Below, piece by piece: positions 1 through 12,934 of a DNA stretch of 39,307 nucleotides. Position 1 is the first letter of the stretch; the number at the start of each line of letters is the position of its first letter. This stretch comes from Nemertoderma westbladi (Eukaryota > Xenacoelomorpha > Nemertodermatida > Nemertodermatidae). Below the pieces are notes generated by a model, which saw nothing but the letters and a program-made list of their open reading frames with translations, was not told the origin of the DNA and did not search any database. The stretch is from positions 1-39,307 of the forward strand of contig JAUCBJ010001605.1 of NCBI GenBank assembly GCA_032718475.1, given 5' to 3'. Position numbers and translations under genes: made by a program.

Positions 1-280
1 CGAAATATTGCGGGACTTACGAAAATCCGACATAAAGTACAGTAGTAATGTCTAAAAAATGTGCACTTTTTTTAAATCCTAAAAAATATGAAATTTAGAA
101 ATTTATGAGTAAAACTGAGAATTTGACAATTATTATAAAGAGTAAACGGGTAAAACGAAAATTATTCCGTGAAGCAAAAAGGTTTGGTCAAAGGAAAAGC
201 GTAAAAAATCAAAGAGGTAAACTGTACATTTGGTACTGAATAATAAGTTGGTTAATAATTATAATGTTTCTGAATCTCAC

Positions 281-815
281 CTGAATATGGATATTTAAGG
301 CTTCAATAGGAACTCCAGACAGACCGGAAGTCTCCAGTTTCAACGCATCAAGTAATCCTCCGAAGTTACTTATGGAACTGACGTCATACACATAAACATC
401 ATTATCGTCATAGTATGACCGCAACGCTCTGAAGTTATGAGTAAGCTGTTCGCCTAGTCTCGGTATGGTATCGGTTGCTAAGGAATAAGCGTTAAACAGC
501 GCCCTCCAGCGGGAAGGAATTGCACCATCCCGTAATAAATTCAGTTCAGTTATTTCCGCTAAATTGAATCTCGTTGAATAAGAAATCTTGTTCCGTAACT
601 CAGAAATATTCAGATGAATTCGCGAAATATCCCGAAATAAACTTAACTGGGTTTCCATGAAATAATCCAAGTTTGTTTTAAACTGAAATACCACGTCATT
701 GGATGAATTGGTTGCCATGGCAGCGTCAATGTGGTCGAGTGTAGCAGCTACAGCTTGGCGTGTCGGAGAAACACATTGAGTTACCGAGATGGATCGAAGG
801 AATCCAATAAGTTTC
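281..815 (-). CDS. DNHD1: Dynein C-terminal domain exon (gene continues beyond the left edge)
   Basis: One base plus 178 codons, with acceptor TATATTCAG before 815 and donor CAG/GTGAGA after 281. It matches the dynein C-terminal domain. A helical stretch (QFKTNLDYFMETQLSLFRDI) corresponds to the family's conserved N-terminal helix of this domain. NLLRDGAIPSRWRAL matches the family pattern of a small residue, VP, two residues and W. ISNFGGLLDALKLE through EALNIHIQ matches the FLTAxLQ region. The exon ends just at that Gln, so the final beta-barrel part should lie to the left of the window. An upstream extension of the same frame is open as far as about position 935, but the TATATTCAG acceptor matches the phase of the preceding exon and is preferred. 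Confidence 0.75.
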
Positions 816-1277
816 CTGAATATAAATGAACAACTCGGGTAAAATACGCCCCCAGTTGATACAGAGGTTGATACTGAATTCGTGTACACTCGAGTACAAA
901 CTGGAGTCCCCCAAGGAACATGCGAGATACATTATGAGGTCAATTAATCTAAACCCATAGCTACTGTACTCACTGAACAAATCGGATAAATTGATCTTAA
1001 TGTAATGTGTGGGAGATGTCAAAGGGGGTGAATGAAGGTGAGGTAGGTGTGAGATTGAATAAGGGGAACTGATCAAGGTGTTAATTAACCAGGAACAGAA
1101 AGAATAAAGAATTTAGGCGGCGCTATTATCAGGAAACAGGAACACAAATCTTAGTAGAGGAAAAACGACCCGGTGTGAACGATACTGATAATTTTGGTAA
1201 TGATTCCGATGGTACCAAGATTAACCTAACATAGATAACCAAGTAAAGTTTGTCGTTCTGTGCAACAAATGATTTAC
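816..1277. other. Intron, nothing further recognised
   Basis: Two minus frames are open over part of this stretch (to about 935 and 1076). Neither shows dynein motifs before 815, and neither gives a phase-matching acceptor better than the one chosen. Confidence 0.45.
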
Positions 1278-1429
1278 CTGCTAACATCGCAGTTCATTTC
1301 CCTAATAGAAGCTTCGCCCATCCCGACAGCGTGTAGTGGTTGCTGGACAAACTGAATCGCTGAAACTCTGTCCCAGGAGACCGTCAGCTCGCACATAGTC
1401 TCTAAGATACCGCGTTGTTTGCCCAAAGT
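1278..1429 (-). CDS. DNHD1: Dynein exon, region after AAA6
   Basis: Fifty codons plus two bases. The acceptor is TTATTAG before 1429 and the donor AGCAG/GTAAAT after 1278. It joins the giant exon in phase 0 and the next exon in phase 2 (AG+G). The residues include TMCELTVSWDRVSAIQFVQQ. They are weakly similar to the stretch between AAA6 and the C-terminal domain, so this call rests mainly on splice sites and phase. Confidence 0.6.
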
Positions 1430-2016
1430 CTAATAATGTAAATTATATAATTATTATTAAAGAATATTATATAATAATAGAACAGTTGCTACAAAATGAA
1501 AATAATAAAACTTGTAATTAAAAAGAGAAAACCAGCGTAACGGCTTTCATTACACAAATTATGCTTCACTTCAGCACGTTTTCACTCACTTTGTGAAAAC
1601 TGTATAATGCCGTTACTGTGGTCAACTGTGCGACAGTTGAGAGCCACGCTCTCAACTGCCAAAGCTGCCCTTCGCTGTCCACTCTTGGGAAGAGCAAATG
1701 ATAAACTTTTAAGGTAATAATTTATTAATTTAATCAATTTTAAGTTAATGCTTATGCATTTTTAACACAGTTTTAAAACTAAACTTTCGGTTAATAAATT
1801 TACCCCGATCGGGGTGTATATATTATTTAAAAAAAGTGAAAACACGTCTCGGTAGCAAATGTTACTCCTGATTTACTTATTTACCGTCAGATTGGGCCAC
1901 CCAACCCACATTATATTCTACGTAATAACATTTCCACACCGACAGACGCCACCGTAGTTGACAGTCACACTGCTATGTCATTTACATTCAAATTAATCTC
2001 AAAGATATAATCTCAC
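1430..2016. other. Intron, with one perfect hairpin
   Basis: AT-rich intron of the dynein gene. It contains CAGTTGAGAG at 1634-1643 pairing perfectly with CTCTCAACTG at 649-658 of the same kilobase (1649-1658) across a 5-base loop. Nothing else recognised. Confidence 0.6.
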
Positions 2017-5000
2017 CTGTCGTTTAGTTGCTTCGAAATCCAAAGCCGTATCGACAACATGTTCAACAACGGTCTCTGCATCGTCGAGAATCAAGTCAAC
2101 AAACACAAAGTCGGTTAACCAAGTTCGGATATTTCGTATAAATTCCGATTTCTTTCTAGTCAACCACTGGAGACGACTAACAACACAAGTAATCCAATCC
2201 AGGATCCCGTGAAACGAAGAATAGCCATGGCTATGCCGTAATCGCAACGCGGATTGGACCGCAGATATAGCCAATCGTGTTCTATCTGAAACTCGGGATA
2301 AAGAGGAATAACTTTTACTGATTCCGTCAAACAAAGTCGAATGCATAAATATTTTATAGGAGAAATATCTCAACGACTGTGGAATGTTGGAGTCGATATC
2401 GTTTGCGATAACAAACAATCGAAATTTATCGTTAACCTTATCAGATTCATTTGTTTCGTCCAAATAGTCATTCATATGCGTAATGACGTCATATGGCCAA
2501 GGTCCTCCTAGAGAATGAATGACCAACCAATCACCGTTCAGCATGGCCTTTGAAATTATTTCAAGACATCGTGATTGGCTCGTGTATTCCATTAAGTAAA
2601 CCTGATTTATTCGAGAGTGATAAGGAATCGTTTCCAACCAGGAAACAACATCGCTTGAGTTGAAAAATCCGGTATTGCTGGGCAACAAGAACATTACGGG
2701 TGTAGTAGATGTTGCCATGGCGATAATTTTATTTTGTTGAACATCTGGAATAAGATTAAGTGAATAATTAACAAACATTTTGGCGACATCTGCTAGTAAA
2801 TCCGGTTTCAATGATTTCCATAGCAGAAATCTTTGCAACACAGAGAGATTTACCAAACTATCATATGGTGAAGATTCAATAAGGACTGGTTTACTATTGA
2901 GATAGTCTAACCAATCAGCTTCATTATCAGACAGTGACGTAATGAGTTGTTTAAATGCAGGTATTTCTTTACGAAGATCACAAACTCGACTCCAAACGTC
3001 ATCATTAGTCATCCAAACTGGACGACTTTCCCCGAAATCATCACAAACAATTCGATCGGAAAAAAATATTTCATATTCAGAATTACTTATTTCTTTTCTT
3101 AAGTGAAGGAGTTCGATAGCCAGAAGCAACTGGTAGTGGAGTTGGTGCGACTTGGGACACCAGCATTGAATTAGGCCGACAGATGAGTTCAATATACATT
3201 TCTCCAGCTCCAAAAAACGACCAGCTTCGTCGTTTCGTTTTGCAATTTCACAGAAATGTTCCCGTAAACCTTCCAGCATTACCGCCTTAAAGTGACAAAG
3301 ATTAATAATAAATAAATCGTTATTGTTCACTGGCGACCTCATTGTGGCAAACGCTACAGCAGCTGTTCGACTGAGATTAATCAATTTATCATCACGTTGA
3401 TTGAGTAACTCTAACTCGTAATGCAACTGAGACATCTCCACGTGGTTATCTTTGATCGCTTCGTTTGTGGTGACAATAGAATCCTCCAGCTTCTTGTCAT
3501 CCAAGAGATGTTCCGAGACAATGACACCCTCCAAGAGTTTCTGACATACATCCACTTCATACATCCTACACATATCCATCCTCCTCAAGACAGAACTTTT
3601 CTTTGATTCCAAATCTGGAATCTCCAAATTTACAATATCTCTGTGTAACATCTGTTGCACAGCATCGAAGTTCAGAGAAAAATCTAGAGAAGCTGAAAAA
3701 CAAAGAGGCAAATGGGATATCATTTTTATGTTGGAGAATCGACCAGTACTTTGGAGAAAAAGGCGAAAATCCGGATGACATCTAACAGAAAACTTAAGGA
3801 ATTGAATCCTCTTCACTCCCTTAGAATCCAGCACGACTTGACGTCTCAACAACGGAAGAAACGAAATGATGTTTTTAAAGCGCTCAATATGACATAAAAG
3901 AACGGAAACTCCGTTAACTACAGAAAATATAAGTTTACTATTCAGTGATGGGTCATCCGCTTTTATTCTCCAGAAACCGCGGTCCGGAATGTTGTAACTC
4001 TTGTCGATGTCGATAGTTTCGAGTTTCATCTGAAACATTAAATTCCCTGTCATTATCGATGATTTAAAAGGCGCGATAGTCCGTTTTGGCTCATCATTCG
4101 GTGGGTCATCGCCGATATTAAACCGAACTTGAGCAGGTTTACGGGGGAACAAACCCTCTGTAGCCATACCGATCCCACGATCCGGTAATGGAACCACAAC
4201 ATCGGACTTACATACTGAATTCATCTCCCCAAGGAAATATGGTAATAAAACTTCAGCTTGTCTGTCTGGATCAACTAATATAGGCCAATATAAGCAGTCA
4301 ACTGCCCCTACATACAAACACGAAATAACATTGTGTAAGGATTTACTATCAATAGTTAACTTGCGATCTTTAATATTATCTAATGCATCGGAAGATATCA
4401 GAATATCCTTTATGTTAAAGTCATCCCGATACTTAATAGATTGATCAGTAGCACGATCTAGAGAAGTCAAATTAAATCCACCCAGATCTTGATCTGAAGT
4501 TTCAACAATTGAAATTTCGAAATCGTCTTTAACATTCCAGTCAAGAGGTCCTCCTGCTTGCAGGGCTACTTTCCATTTCTGCACTAGTTTATTTCGCATA
4601 ATGGAATTAAACGGCCCAAGGTAAGATAGAAAAGAAGCCGCCAATATAGAATCGCCAACTCTACAATCTAGTAAAATGAGTAATTCTGATTTAATTCTGT
4701 GCCACTCCACTAAATGAACCTTTATACTATCAACCATTGATTTAGCCTTTGTGTTATTGACTACCATGTAGTGGATTTCTTTCCCTAATGACTTTAACTT
4801 CGACAGGGAATCTTTGTAGGAGCGTTTCTTTACATCCAAGTCATTTCTCAACTGAATCGCTAACATCCGTTTCTGTCCGAGAGAAGCCTGGGTTTTCTTC
4901 ATCTCATCAGCAGATGACCCCGCTGAGCGGGATGGCTTCAAGTCATTCCAGAGGGATCCGTATTTAACCACTGCTACAATCCATTGAAACAATCCGACTA

Positions 5001-8000
5001 CCGCTTTACTGGTGTTCTTAGCAACCGGTGCAGTAAGTTTTTCCGTCTTTATAATTTGCTTTAAAGTTTTTATTTGAGAAATATGTAATTTCCGTTTATC
5101 AAAATATATAAGATTCTGGAAGAAATTACCATGGCTCAGAATAAACTTTGCGGATTCCCAACCCGTTGGTTTTTTAAACAGAATGCAAACGCAGTCCATT
5201 ATGAGTTGAACAATCTCAGGAGGTTCCCTGTAGCTTCGAATTTCCTCTATATCATTGGAATCCAAAGCCTCAACAGCTTCTAAGGCAGTGTTATAAACTG
5301 GGTCAATGGAACTGATTTTATTCTGTTTATCTTCATCCATATCGACAGACATCCGAGACAACGCATCTTCATCAACTCGACATGCTGCTTCTGCTATTTT
5401 ACACTTTTTCCTCGCCTTATTAACTTCCTCTTCCTTAACAGAAATTTGGATGTTAAGTTGACGCCGTTTCTCTTTCAATCTTGCCAATTCCGTCTCGAAG
5501 TTTTCTACCCTGAATTTCATTACATCGACCTTTTCTATGGCTAAATCATAGCGATTTAATTTGGATAATAAATCACTGGTTAATTTTTTGAAAATATTAT
5601 TGAACAGAAAAATCGCAGTTTTCATTGAACGCAATGTAAATACTTTCTCATCCGGACAAATATCAAAGCCTGGAATGTCAGATAGTTGATTAGCGTAATG
5701 ATGAATGTATGCAAACATGTCAGCAACCTTGGCAACAGGAATTTCAATTTCATCATGAGAGTTGGTGCAATCATCTAGCCACTTTTCTGAAACACAGACA
5801 AGAGATTCCCTATTCCAAGGACGGAAATAATCAACAGTGTTGGCGAAACATACAATGTTGGGATTAGAACATATTATCGACTGGAAACTTACTAAAGAAG
5901 TTGATGAATTCGGTAATAAATTTAAACATAAAACGAACTTCAGGTGATGTTTGATATTGTTAAAATACCGTTGTAAGTAAATACCATGTTTGTTGGTTGG
6001 AATATTCCTACCCTCCGCTAGTTTCCTAACAAGTTCGTTCTTTTCATCATTGGTATAAAGCCCAGGATAGGATCCGCATTCCAACAGAGTTGACAATTTA
6101 TAAATGCATGAAATATCAATGTTATCGTGAACCAAAATAATAGAGTTTCGTTTTATAATACCAGAATTAAAACAAGCATTCTTGATAACTTCTTGGAAAA
6201 CCACTAAATCTGTTTGCGGATTGTTGGAAGATTTCTCCACGACAAACAGTTTTGTGTTTGTCATGTAAGCAGCAAGTCTTACCAATGCAGACCTACCGGA
6301 CACAGAACGTTGTCCTAGCAACAGGGAACACCCTCCCGGTATCATAAAACTTCGCACCAATCGAATGCAATGATCTACTGCCTCCTTAAAGAAAACAATA
6401 TCCAGTTTGGGTTGCAATGTCTCTTCAGCCAATCCGTTGAAGGTGGCGCAATGTTTCATTAATGCATCACTAACATCACTCCAGCGGTACTCCATGATTC
6501 CACTTCTATCTTCCTGACTATCAGATGAAATCACAATTTTCTTACTACAAAACACAAATTCCATTATATTTTCGCCAGCTTCGAATAATTCACTGTATTT
6601 AATCTTTGGTAGAGGGTTTGGTGTCTCGGAATCTGTGACACCATGTGGTAAAATATTCTCCAAGAAAGAGCCGCTAGAACTGTCAGGAACTACATTTGCT
6701 AGAAACAACGTTTTAGTGGCAGCAATTTCCCTTGCGTTTGGAGAGAAACAGAAGTATCTGAAGGCGTTTTTATACAAACATGATATGACATGGTCTCTAT
6801 GAGCACGAGATGTCAATCTATCTGCGAACACCCTGCAGACCTCGTGGTACATGAACCGCACCAGAACCCTCAAACTAAATATCTCCGGATCAGACATGGT
6901 CTGTGGGCCAACCCCCGCCCAGGACTGTATCTTCCTCTGAGGTGCACCGGTACTGGTGTCTGACTTGGTTACTACCGACTTGCTCTTTGTTTTCGTTTGT
7001 ATTTTCCCTTTACTTGGAAGTTTCTCAATAATTGCTTTCACTGAAATCTCTATGTTGCTAGGAGTGAAACACATCAGACCATTGCAAACTCTCAAAATAT
7101 CGTTAAAATTAAAAATGTAATGCGGGTTGGTTGGGGTGGAAAAAAGTTTCAGTTTCAGTTGACTATACAAGTCGACTAAACTAGCAGATATCAGTAGAGA
7201 TAACACATTGGGTTTGGGTACATGAGTTTCCGGAAATGCTTTGACCCAGGGTTCTAGAAATAGATTGGCTATGCTAATAATATGCTCCAGTGGAGGTGTA
7301 GGAACAGTGAGAGTAACAAAGTGTCGAATAAGTCGGGTTCTAAGATGTTTATTGTGTATAAGATCGGTACCGCCAGATGCCGCTATAAATACACAAGATT
7401 CTGTGTTTACGGGTACCTTAGAGACATTATCATAAATATAATTAGTCGACACAGATTGTCTTAGCAACTCGACTGGCGCGATTGTATCAGACAATCCCAA
7501 GTCATCGAGAAACAACACAGATTTATGGGCGAGTTTTCCAGTAGTAATGGCCCGTCCAGATTGTTTTCTATTTGCTAAAACCTGACGCAAAATCCTATTG
7601 AGTTCTCCAGAAAGTAGACTCCCGCTGCAGTTAATGTACTCAAACTTTAGTTTGGGGAACAAATTGTTCTGAATGAAAGCGGTCTTACCTGAACCTTTTT
7701 CACCTCCAAATAAAAGGTTACAAGCTGTAGTGTTTAATAACGACATTGCCACATCGTAGATTCGTTCCATGGTGGGTATCAACGCATAACCTTTAACTAA
7801 ACGAGCTTTATTTGAGGTTATTTCAATTAAATTGCCACTTTTTGCATCGATACTTAAATTCCATATACTCGACATTCCAGAGGGAAAACGTACCCCGACG
7901 GATCTTAGCAACGTTTCCGCGAAAACCTCGAAGTGTTCGGTGTTGGACTCATGTAAACAACCCCCAAAGGCCCACACATAGGCTATGCTGAAGCAACTTT

Positions 8001-10321
8001 TAATTAGCCGAATGTGGGAGTCGGGAACTGGTTCCTCCGGACGGGACATCATCGACAGACTACGCATTGGCGATCCGGCGCCTTTGTTGTTAGAGAATAA
8101 TTGACCTTTCGGCATAAACTGGTCGAACATCATGTTGAGAAACTGTAGGAAGTTTGATGTAGTCACTGCAGAATTCTCTGCTGAGAAAACGTGTTTATTT
8201 AGACAATGTGATGCTTGGTTAGAGAGAAAGGCGAAGGATTGTGGGAAAACTGCCTCACAAACGTGATTCAACGTCTGTACCGATTTATTATAAACAGAAT
8301 AGATTTCGAAGATTTTTTCCGTCCAGTTCGAAAGTTGCAACTTCCAAGGAAATGTTTCAGGACCGACGAAAAGAGGTCTAATCTTCGAAATCGATTGTGG
8401 TGATAAACATGAAATACTTTCAGTTTCAACCAACAACCGTGTCTCATTAGAGACACTTAGACCTTGCCCATTAGACAGACTAAGCTTCTTGTTGAACCCC
8501 AACATTGATGCGACAGCATCTATCGTCCCTCCCCCCATATCGCCGTCCAGTACAACCCATTTATGCGTTTTAACTCGAGGAGCGCCGTAATCCGGACCGG
8601 GGTGATACATTAACAGAGTCGGAAGTAAACCGCCCTCCCAGGAATCCCCATTATAACATCCCATAACGGATGAATCCTGCGAATCTGGATAAATCACAAT
8701 CGGTTTAATCGGAGAGACCTCAGAATCTCCAGTGAGCTGAGATCCGCCTTTCCCATCGGGGGTTTTTATTTTGTAACAAATCTGATTGATCGCGCGGATG
8801 AGTACATTATAAACCAATGTTTTACCGCCACCAGAAGGACCGTATATCAGCACACCTTGAGATTCATTGAGAATATCCTTAAGTTCTAGAACTTTCCTAA
8901 ACAACGGGGAATACGAAACTGATTGATTATTAAGGACTTCTCTAACAGTCTTAGTAAGTTCGTCTTCTTCAAATTCATCCTCAAGTTCATCAAAATCGAT
9001 GTCATTAAAAGCCGAATCCAAAGCTTTATTCACAGATTTCATGAATTCCACTCCCATAGATTTTAATATGGTATTAAAAGCCTCGACGATAAAGAAGGCC
9101 TCTCTGCCATCGGTCTCCAACCCTTCCTCTAAGGCCAAGTATCTGAGAGCCACAGACTTCCTGGCTATATGCAGCATAAACTGCACTCCGGACCACGGAT
9201 ACTTTAACGTGTGCGACACGTAGTTGCACAGGAATTCAACTCTCTTAGCGAGCGATTCGGAACCGGAATACCCACCGGCGACCAGAACCGACTGTATGAG
9301 AGTGACGCCATCCGGTTTGGTGAAGGCCACAGGACGCAATGAATCCCGGAGGTGTCCGGGAAGAGTAAACCCGCCGTGGGTAGATTCCATAGTCGCAAAT
9401 ATCTTGAAGGATCGTCTCGATGGAATAATCTGACGGTTTAGAGAAACGTTCACTAAGTCTGTAGGTTTAACATAATGTGAAGACAACATAAACAACTCGT
9501 TAATCTTATTATCAGTTTTATTAACTAATTTTCGCTTTAATTTGATTCGATCTGCGGAACTAGATCGCTTAATATCCGGTTCCACTTCCGACTTCCGATT
9601 CGGCTGAATGGAACGACTCCGTCGACTTCTTGTGCGAAATAAAGCGAAATAGTTCCGGGTGATATCGTCTTCAGTAAAAGCGTTAAATGCTTCAGTAATG
9701 AGTTGGAACTGTCTAGACACATAGATTAGAACACTAGATGGAAGGTCATCCAGCTGTTGGAATATTAAAGACGCCCCACTCAACAAGCAACCCTTAATAA
9801 CCCTATCAATAACATCTGTGTGTATGTCTGTAGAACAACGTTGTACCCAGTAGTACTGCCCCAAAGACACCGACAGGTCTGCCAGTGTAGAACACTTCCC
9901 TGCGGATGACGGGCCCACTAAACACCCGTACCTGTAAGTCGCCGTGGCGGAACACATCGCCATGGCAACACGTTCAGTGGCCGAACCCGGACACAATCGC
10001 TTGGAGTTACCGAAATACTCGTATTGGTAAGGGTTATTCGTTAGTAATCGCAGAGAAAGTTCGCCCATTTTAGCGCGGTTGAATTGGGATTCCTTAGGTT
10101 CTATTGGCTGGAAGGATAATAGAATATCAGCGTGGTACTTTATAGAAGAAATCCATTCGAAAGAAGATAGTGAAGGTTTATTTACAACGGCGAGTTTGTC
10201 GAGTACATCTCGATGATAGAGTGATTGGTTGATTAGGTTGGTTAGGATAATGACTTGGGATTCCGATCCAGAGTCGTGGAGGAAGCTGCCGTAAACGTCG
10301 ATGGAATCCATTACATCGGCC
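2017..10321 (-). CDS. DNHD1: Giant exon: dynein AAA ring, stalk and microtubule-binding region
   Basis: 2,768 codons without a stop; acceptor TTCCAG before 10321, donor CAG/GTGAGA after 2017. Domains by exon residue: end of linker with LYHRDVLDKL and EYFGNSKRL (about 30-115). AAA1 has P-loop GPSSAGKC at 136-143 and Walker B replaced by IFQQLDDL near 186-193 (family CFDEFNRI), then ATMESTHGGFTLP. AAA2 has GPSGGGKT at 494 and VVLDGD near 589. AAA3 has GEKGSGKT at 873 and VLFLDDLG near 935. AAA4 has GQRSVSGRSAL at 1336. The stalk is coiled coil 1 (about 1580-1660), a microtubule-binding domain with NDIEEIRSYREPPEIV, and coiled coil 2 to about 1878. AAA5 has VDPDRQAEVLLPYF, and AAA6 has GDWLVIHSLGGPWPYDV. 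Loss of the AAA1 Thr, Asp and Glu predicts no main-site ATPase. A basic, Ser-rich insert (RTRSRRSRSIQPNRK) lies inside AAA1. The product probably acts in cilia or flagella, inferred from the family. Confidence 0.9.
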
Positions 10322-10352
10322 CTGGAACGCAAACATAATTAATTATAATTAC

Positions 10353-11799
10353 CAGGGGCGCCGGAAGAAATTTGTGCGACGGGGGCAGCTGCTAAAAAAG
10401 GGCACTTTTTATAATACGATAATAATATTAGAAAAAAAGTTACACAAAATTCAAATGGGATGTATTTAATAATACTTATTAATTAACAAGTTTGCATTGT
10501 AAACATTTAAATGTGTTTTTTTAATTGTGTGTAAATATGTATGTTGTAAATATGTTGTAAACATGTTATAGAACAAGAGTGTTAGTTATCAATTTTGATA
10601 AATATTTTGGTTATAGAACTCGTTTTTTTTCTAGAACATTTTTTGGAGAAAATACCATACTGTCAGAAGGTCAAATATTTGTTCTAGAAAAAAACCTCAT
10701 CATAAAAGCCTTTTTATAAGAAAAAATTTGGTCAAACTATGGGTACCCAAGGTGTAGTAATGCCCGTATTTCACTATGGAAGAAGCTTCGATGGACGATA
10801 TTTATGCTGAAATACAGTAGGTCCAGATAAAAGTGAGAGAAGACTTACAACAAATAAAACGACGTAAGTGGTGGAAAAAATTAACATTTTTTTTTTCTTG
10901 CTTTCTTATTTGTCTCGCTACATTCGACAAAAAAGCCTACTTTTTTGCCACTACTTAAATAGTTATTGTAACACTATATTGCTCCATCTTTTATTAAAAA
11001 ATTAGACAACAAAAATGTTCCTATTTAAGAATAAAATTACGTAGGCCTATTACATAGGAAAAAAAGTATTTTATATATATATAGTATAGTAAGTATATAT
11101 TTTTTTTCAATATTCTCTCAACCCTGTATTAACATAAAATATAAAACATTATATTCTTAAATAATTGTTACGTTTTCGCTCGAATATACCCCAAAATCGG
11201 GAGAAATAGTTTCACCTTTATTCCCTAGGATCCAATACGGACTCTATATCCAATATTATTGGTTCATGTAGTTAAGCGGCTCTCTAGTTACATAATAAAT
11301 ATTCGAGAACACTAAATTATTTTATTATTGAGTAAGGCAACATCGAGAGTTGAAGAGTACGCCGAAGGATGAAAGGAAAGGAAAGGGTTGCCAAGTGGTC
11401 AATTAGTCTCCCCTGGCTTCCATTGTCCAAGTCACAAGGCCATATTTACAGACTATGCTGTGGTAGAGATAGACTGACTTTCTGTGAACTTAATTTTATA
11501 TCATAAACGGAGTAGGACTGGGCCAATGTGGGTGGGGGGCATTATTGGTAATATGGCTTAGGGTAGGGCTACAACATTTAGATGGAGTCTTCTTATATTT
11601 ATTTAGCTAAGTTAACCTTCTAGCAACGATTTTACATACATTAATTAATTTAATAGTGAGATAGTGTGGGCCGTTTACGTTGTGTGAGTTAATTCTGGAA
11701 GGCCACATTGCTGCCCCCCCCCCCCTGCCCCCCTGTCATACGGGCTGGGGGGGCAACTACCGCCGCCCCCCCCCCCCCCCCTTGCTTCCGGCGCCCCTG
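10353..11799. mobile_element. Non-autonomous hAT-type element, 1,447 bp, with an 8-bp target duplication
   Basis: The left end CAGGGGCGCCGGAAG is mirrored by CTTCCGGCGCCCCTG on the right. ATAATTAC flanks both sides (10345-10352 and 11800-11807). CAGGG-type ends with an 8-bp duplication are diagnostic of hAT transposons. No transposase frame is visible. Long C runs near 11711 and 11765 lie close to the right end. Confidence 0.92.
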
Positions 11800-12216
11800 A
11801 TAATTACAGCTACATTTAAAATAGAACCGATACACATTGCGCGAAGAAATTATAATGTCTTCGCAGATTTAGAATCCTTCCAAAGCCAGCCTTGCGAAGC
11901 GACCAGTCATTCTCGCATGTCGAAACTCAAAAATAAATATTATAGAAATAAATATATTTTAGAAACCTAATTTTAAAAATTTTAGAAATAGATATTGCTA
12001 ATGAGATATTAAGATAAATTTTAACATTCATAAAGTTGTGAATGTATTAATTGTAATATTTGGGGTGGTGGGTTGTTGTTTGTACCTGTCTACTGCAAGT
12101 TACCCTTAATTGTAAAATATTTACTCTAAGTTTTTAACAAACTTGCAGGAAGGACAATTCTTGTTACAACATTAATTAATCTAAAATTAAATAACGTAAT
12201 CCAAAGATGCCATCAC

Positions 12217-12388
12217 CTTAACTTGGCTAAATCCTCGCTGTAGTTAGCTGCACTCAGACACTTCTCTGCACTCCGTTTCCACAAGACAGAGGCCGTTACC
12301 AATAGCGACTGTAATGAATATCTTATCACCTGTGGTACTTGATTGGTTGCCGTGGGGAGTGATGAAAATATCACATTGGTAAATGATC
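12217..12388 (-). CDS. DNHD1: Dynein linker exon (distal linker helix)
   Basis: 172 bp, acceptor TTATTCAG and donor TTAAG/GTGATG. It encodes SLPTATNQVPQVIRYSLQ followed by SLLVTASVLWKRSAEKCL. This fits the family pattern of Pro-x-Gln, then a helix with a Trp and an acidic-x-x-Leu motif, just before the VHxRD segment that opens the giant exon. Its phases match both neighbours: G+GA upstream and AG+G downstream. Confidence 0.8.
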
Positions 12389-12586
12389 CTGAATAAATTA
12401 ATCATACAATTTATGGAGATTTAGGAGGTTGTATGTTTGTATGTTTGCTTATTGTTGTGCGATAGAGCACAGCATAGTTCCTCGCATATATCCTTATATC
12501 ACATTTTCATACTAACATCACTATGTACTCAGCTCACCGAGTTATTATAACTACCTAATAATAATAACATACACTACACACACTAC

Positions 12587-12760
12587 CTGAAGTTACAGCA
12601 TCAGTAACACAATCTTCTATTTCTCCTCTGACACATTGCTTCATAGCTAGCTCCAACCCGAGGTACCACTCTCCTAAGGTTTTCCCAACAGATAGCGGTT
12701 GATTTAACCTCAATGTCTCTCCGTTGTAACCGGAGAATCCAATAATGTCTAATACAGCGG
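12587..12760 (-). CDS. DNHD1: Dynein linker exon (GE..EWYLGLE motif)
   Basis: 174 bp, acceptor GTGTTACAG and donor TTCAG/GTAGTG. It encodes VLDIIGFSGYNGETLRLNQP followed by GKTLGEWYLGLELAMKQC. This is the conserved linker signature 'S-x-x-GE … EWLxxLExxM' of dynein heavy chains. It was found only by checking frame against phase; the longest open frame here is a different, meaningless one. Confidence 0.88.
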
Positions 12761-12934
12761 CTGTAACACATTATTATAGGTTTGTTAGTGAAGCTAAATC
12801 TACCGTGGATATTAATTATTACAGGTGTAAAACGACTCACTAAACTGGTTTGATATTCGTCGTCCCCAAATAGTGATAATGGATAACGAAATAGTTGCTA
12901 ACCCAATTGTAGTAAAGATATTCGGCTAGTCCAT

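Noticed and set aside
1999-10332. The core dynein frame as a complete gene with its own start and stop
   Set aside because: The frame has no ATG at its head, the sequence there is a 3' splice site, and the last codons before the stop lie past a consensus donor. Linker and C-terminal exons continue on both sides.
12804-12897. An extra 94-bp dynein exon (with PLSLFGDDEYQTSLVSRF) upstream of 12760, separated by a 43-bp intron
   Set aside because: It needs a poor donor (GGGGCT/GTTACT at 15342), and the linker would then be too long between FPGI and GFSGYNGE. Joining 15299 directly to 12760 fits phase and family spacing better. Its end (ATCCACG/GTAGAT) does resemble the 48-bp unit, so a minor use cannot be excluded.
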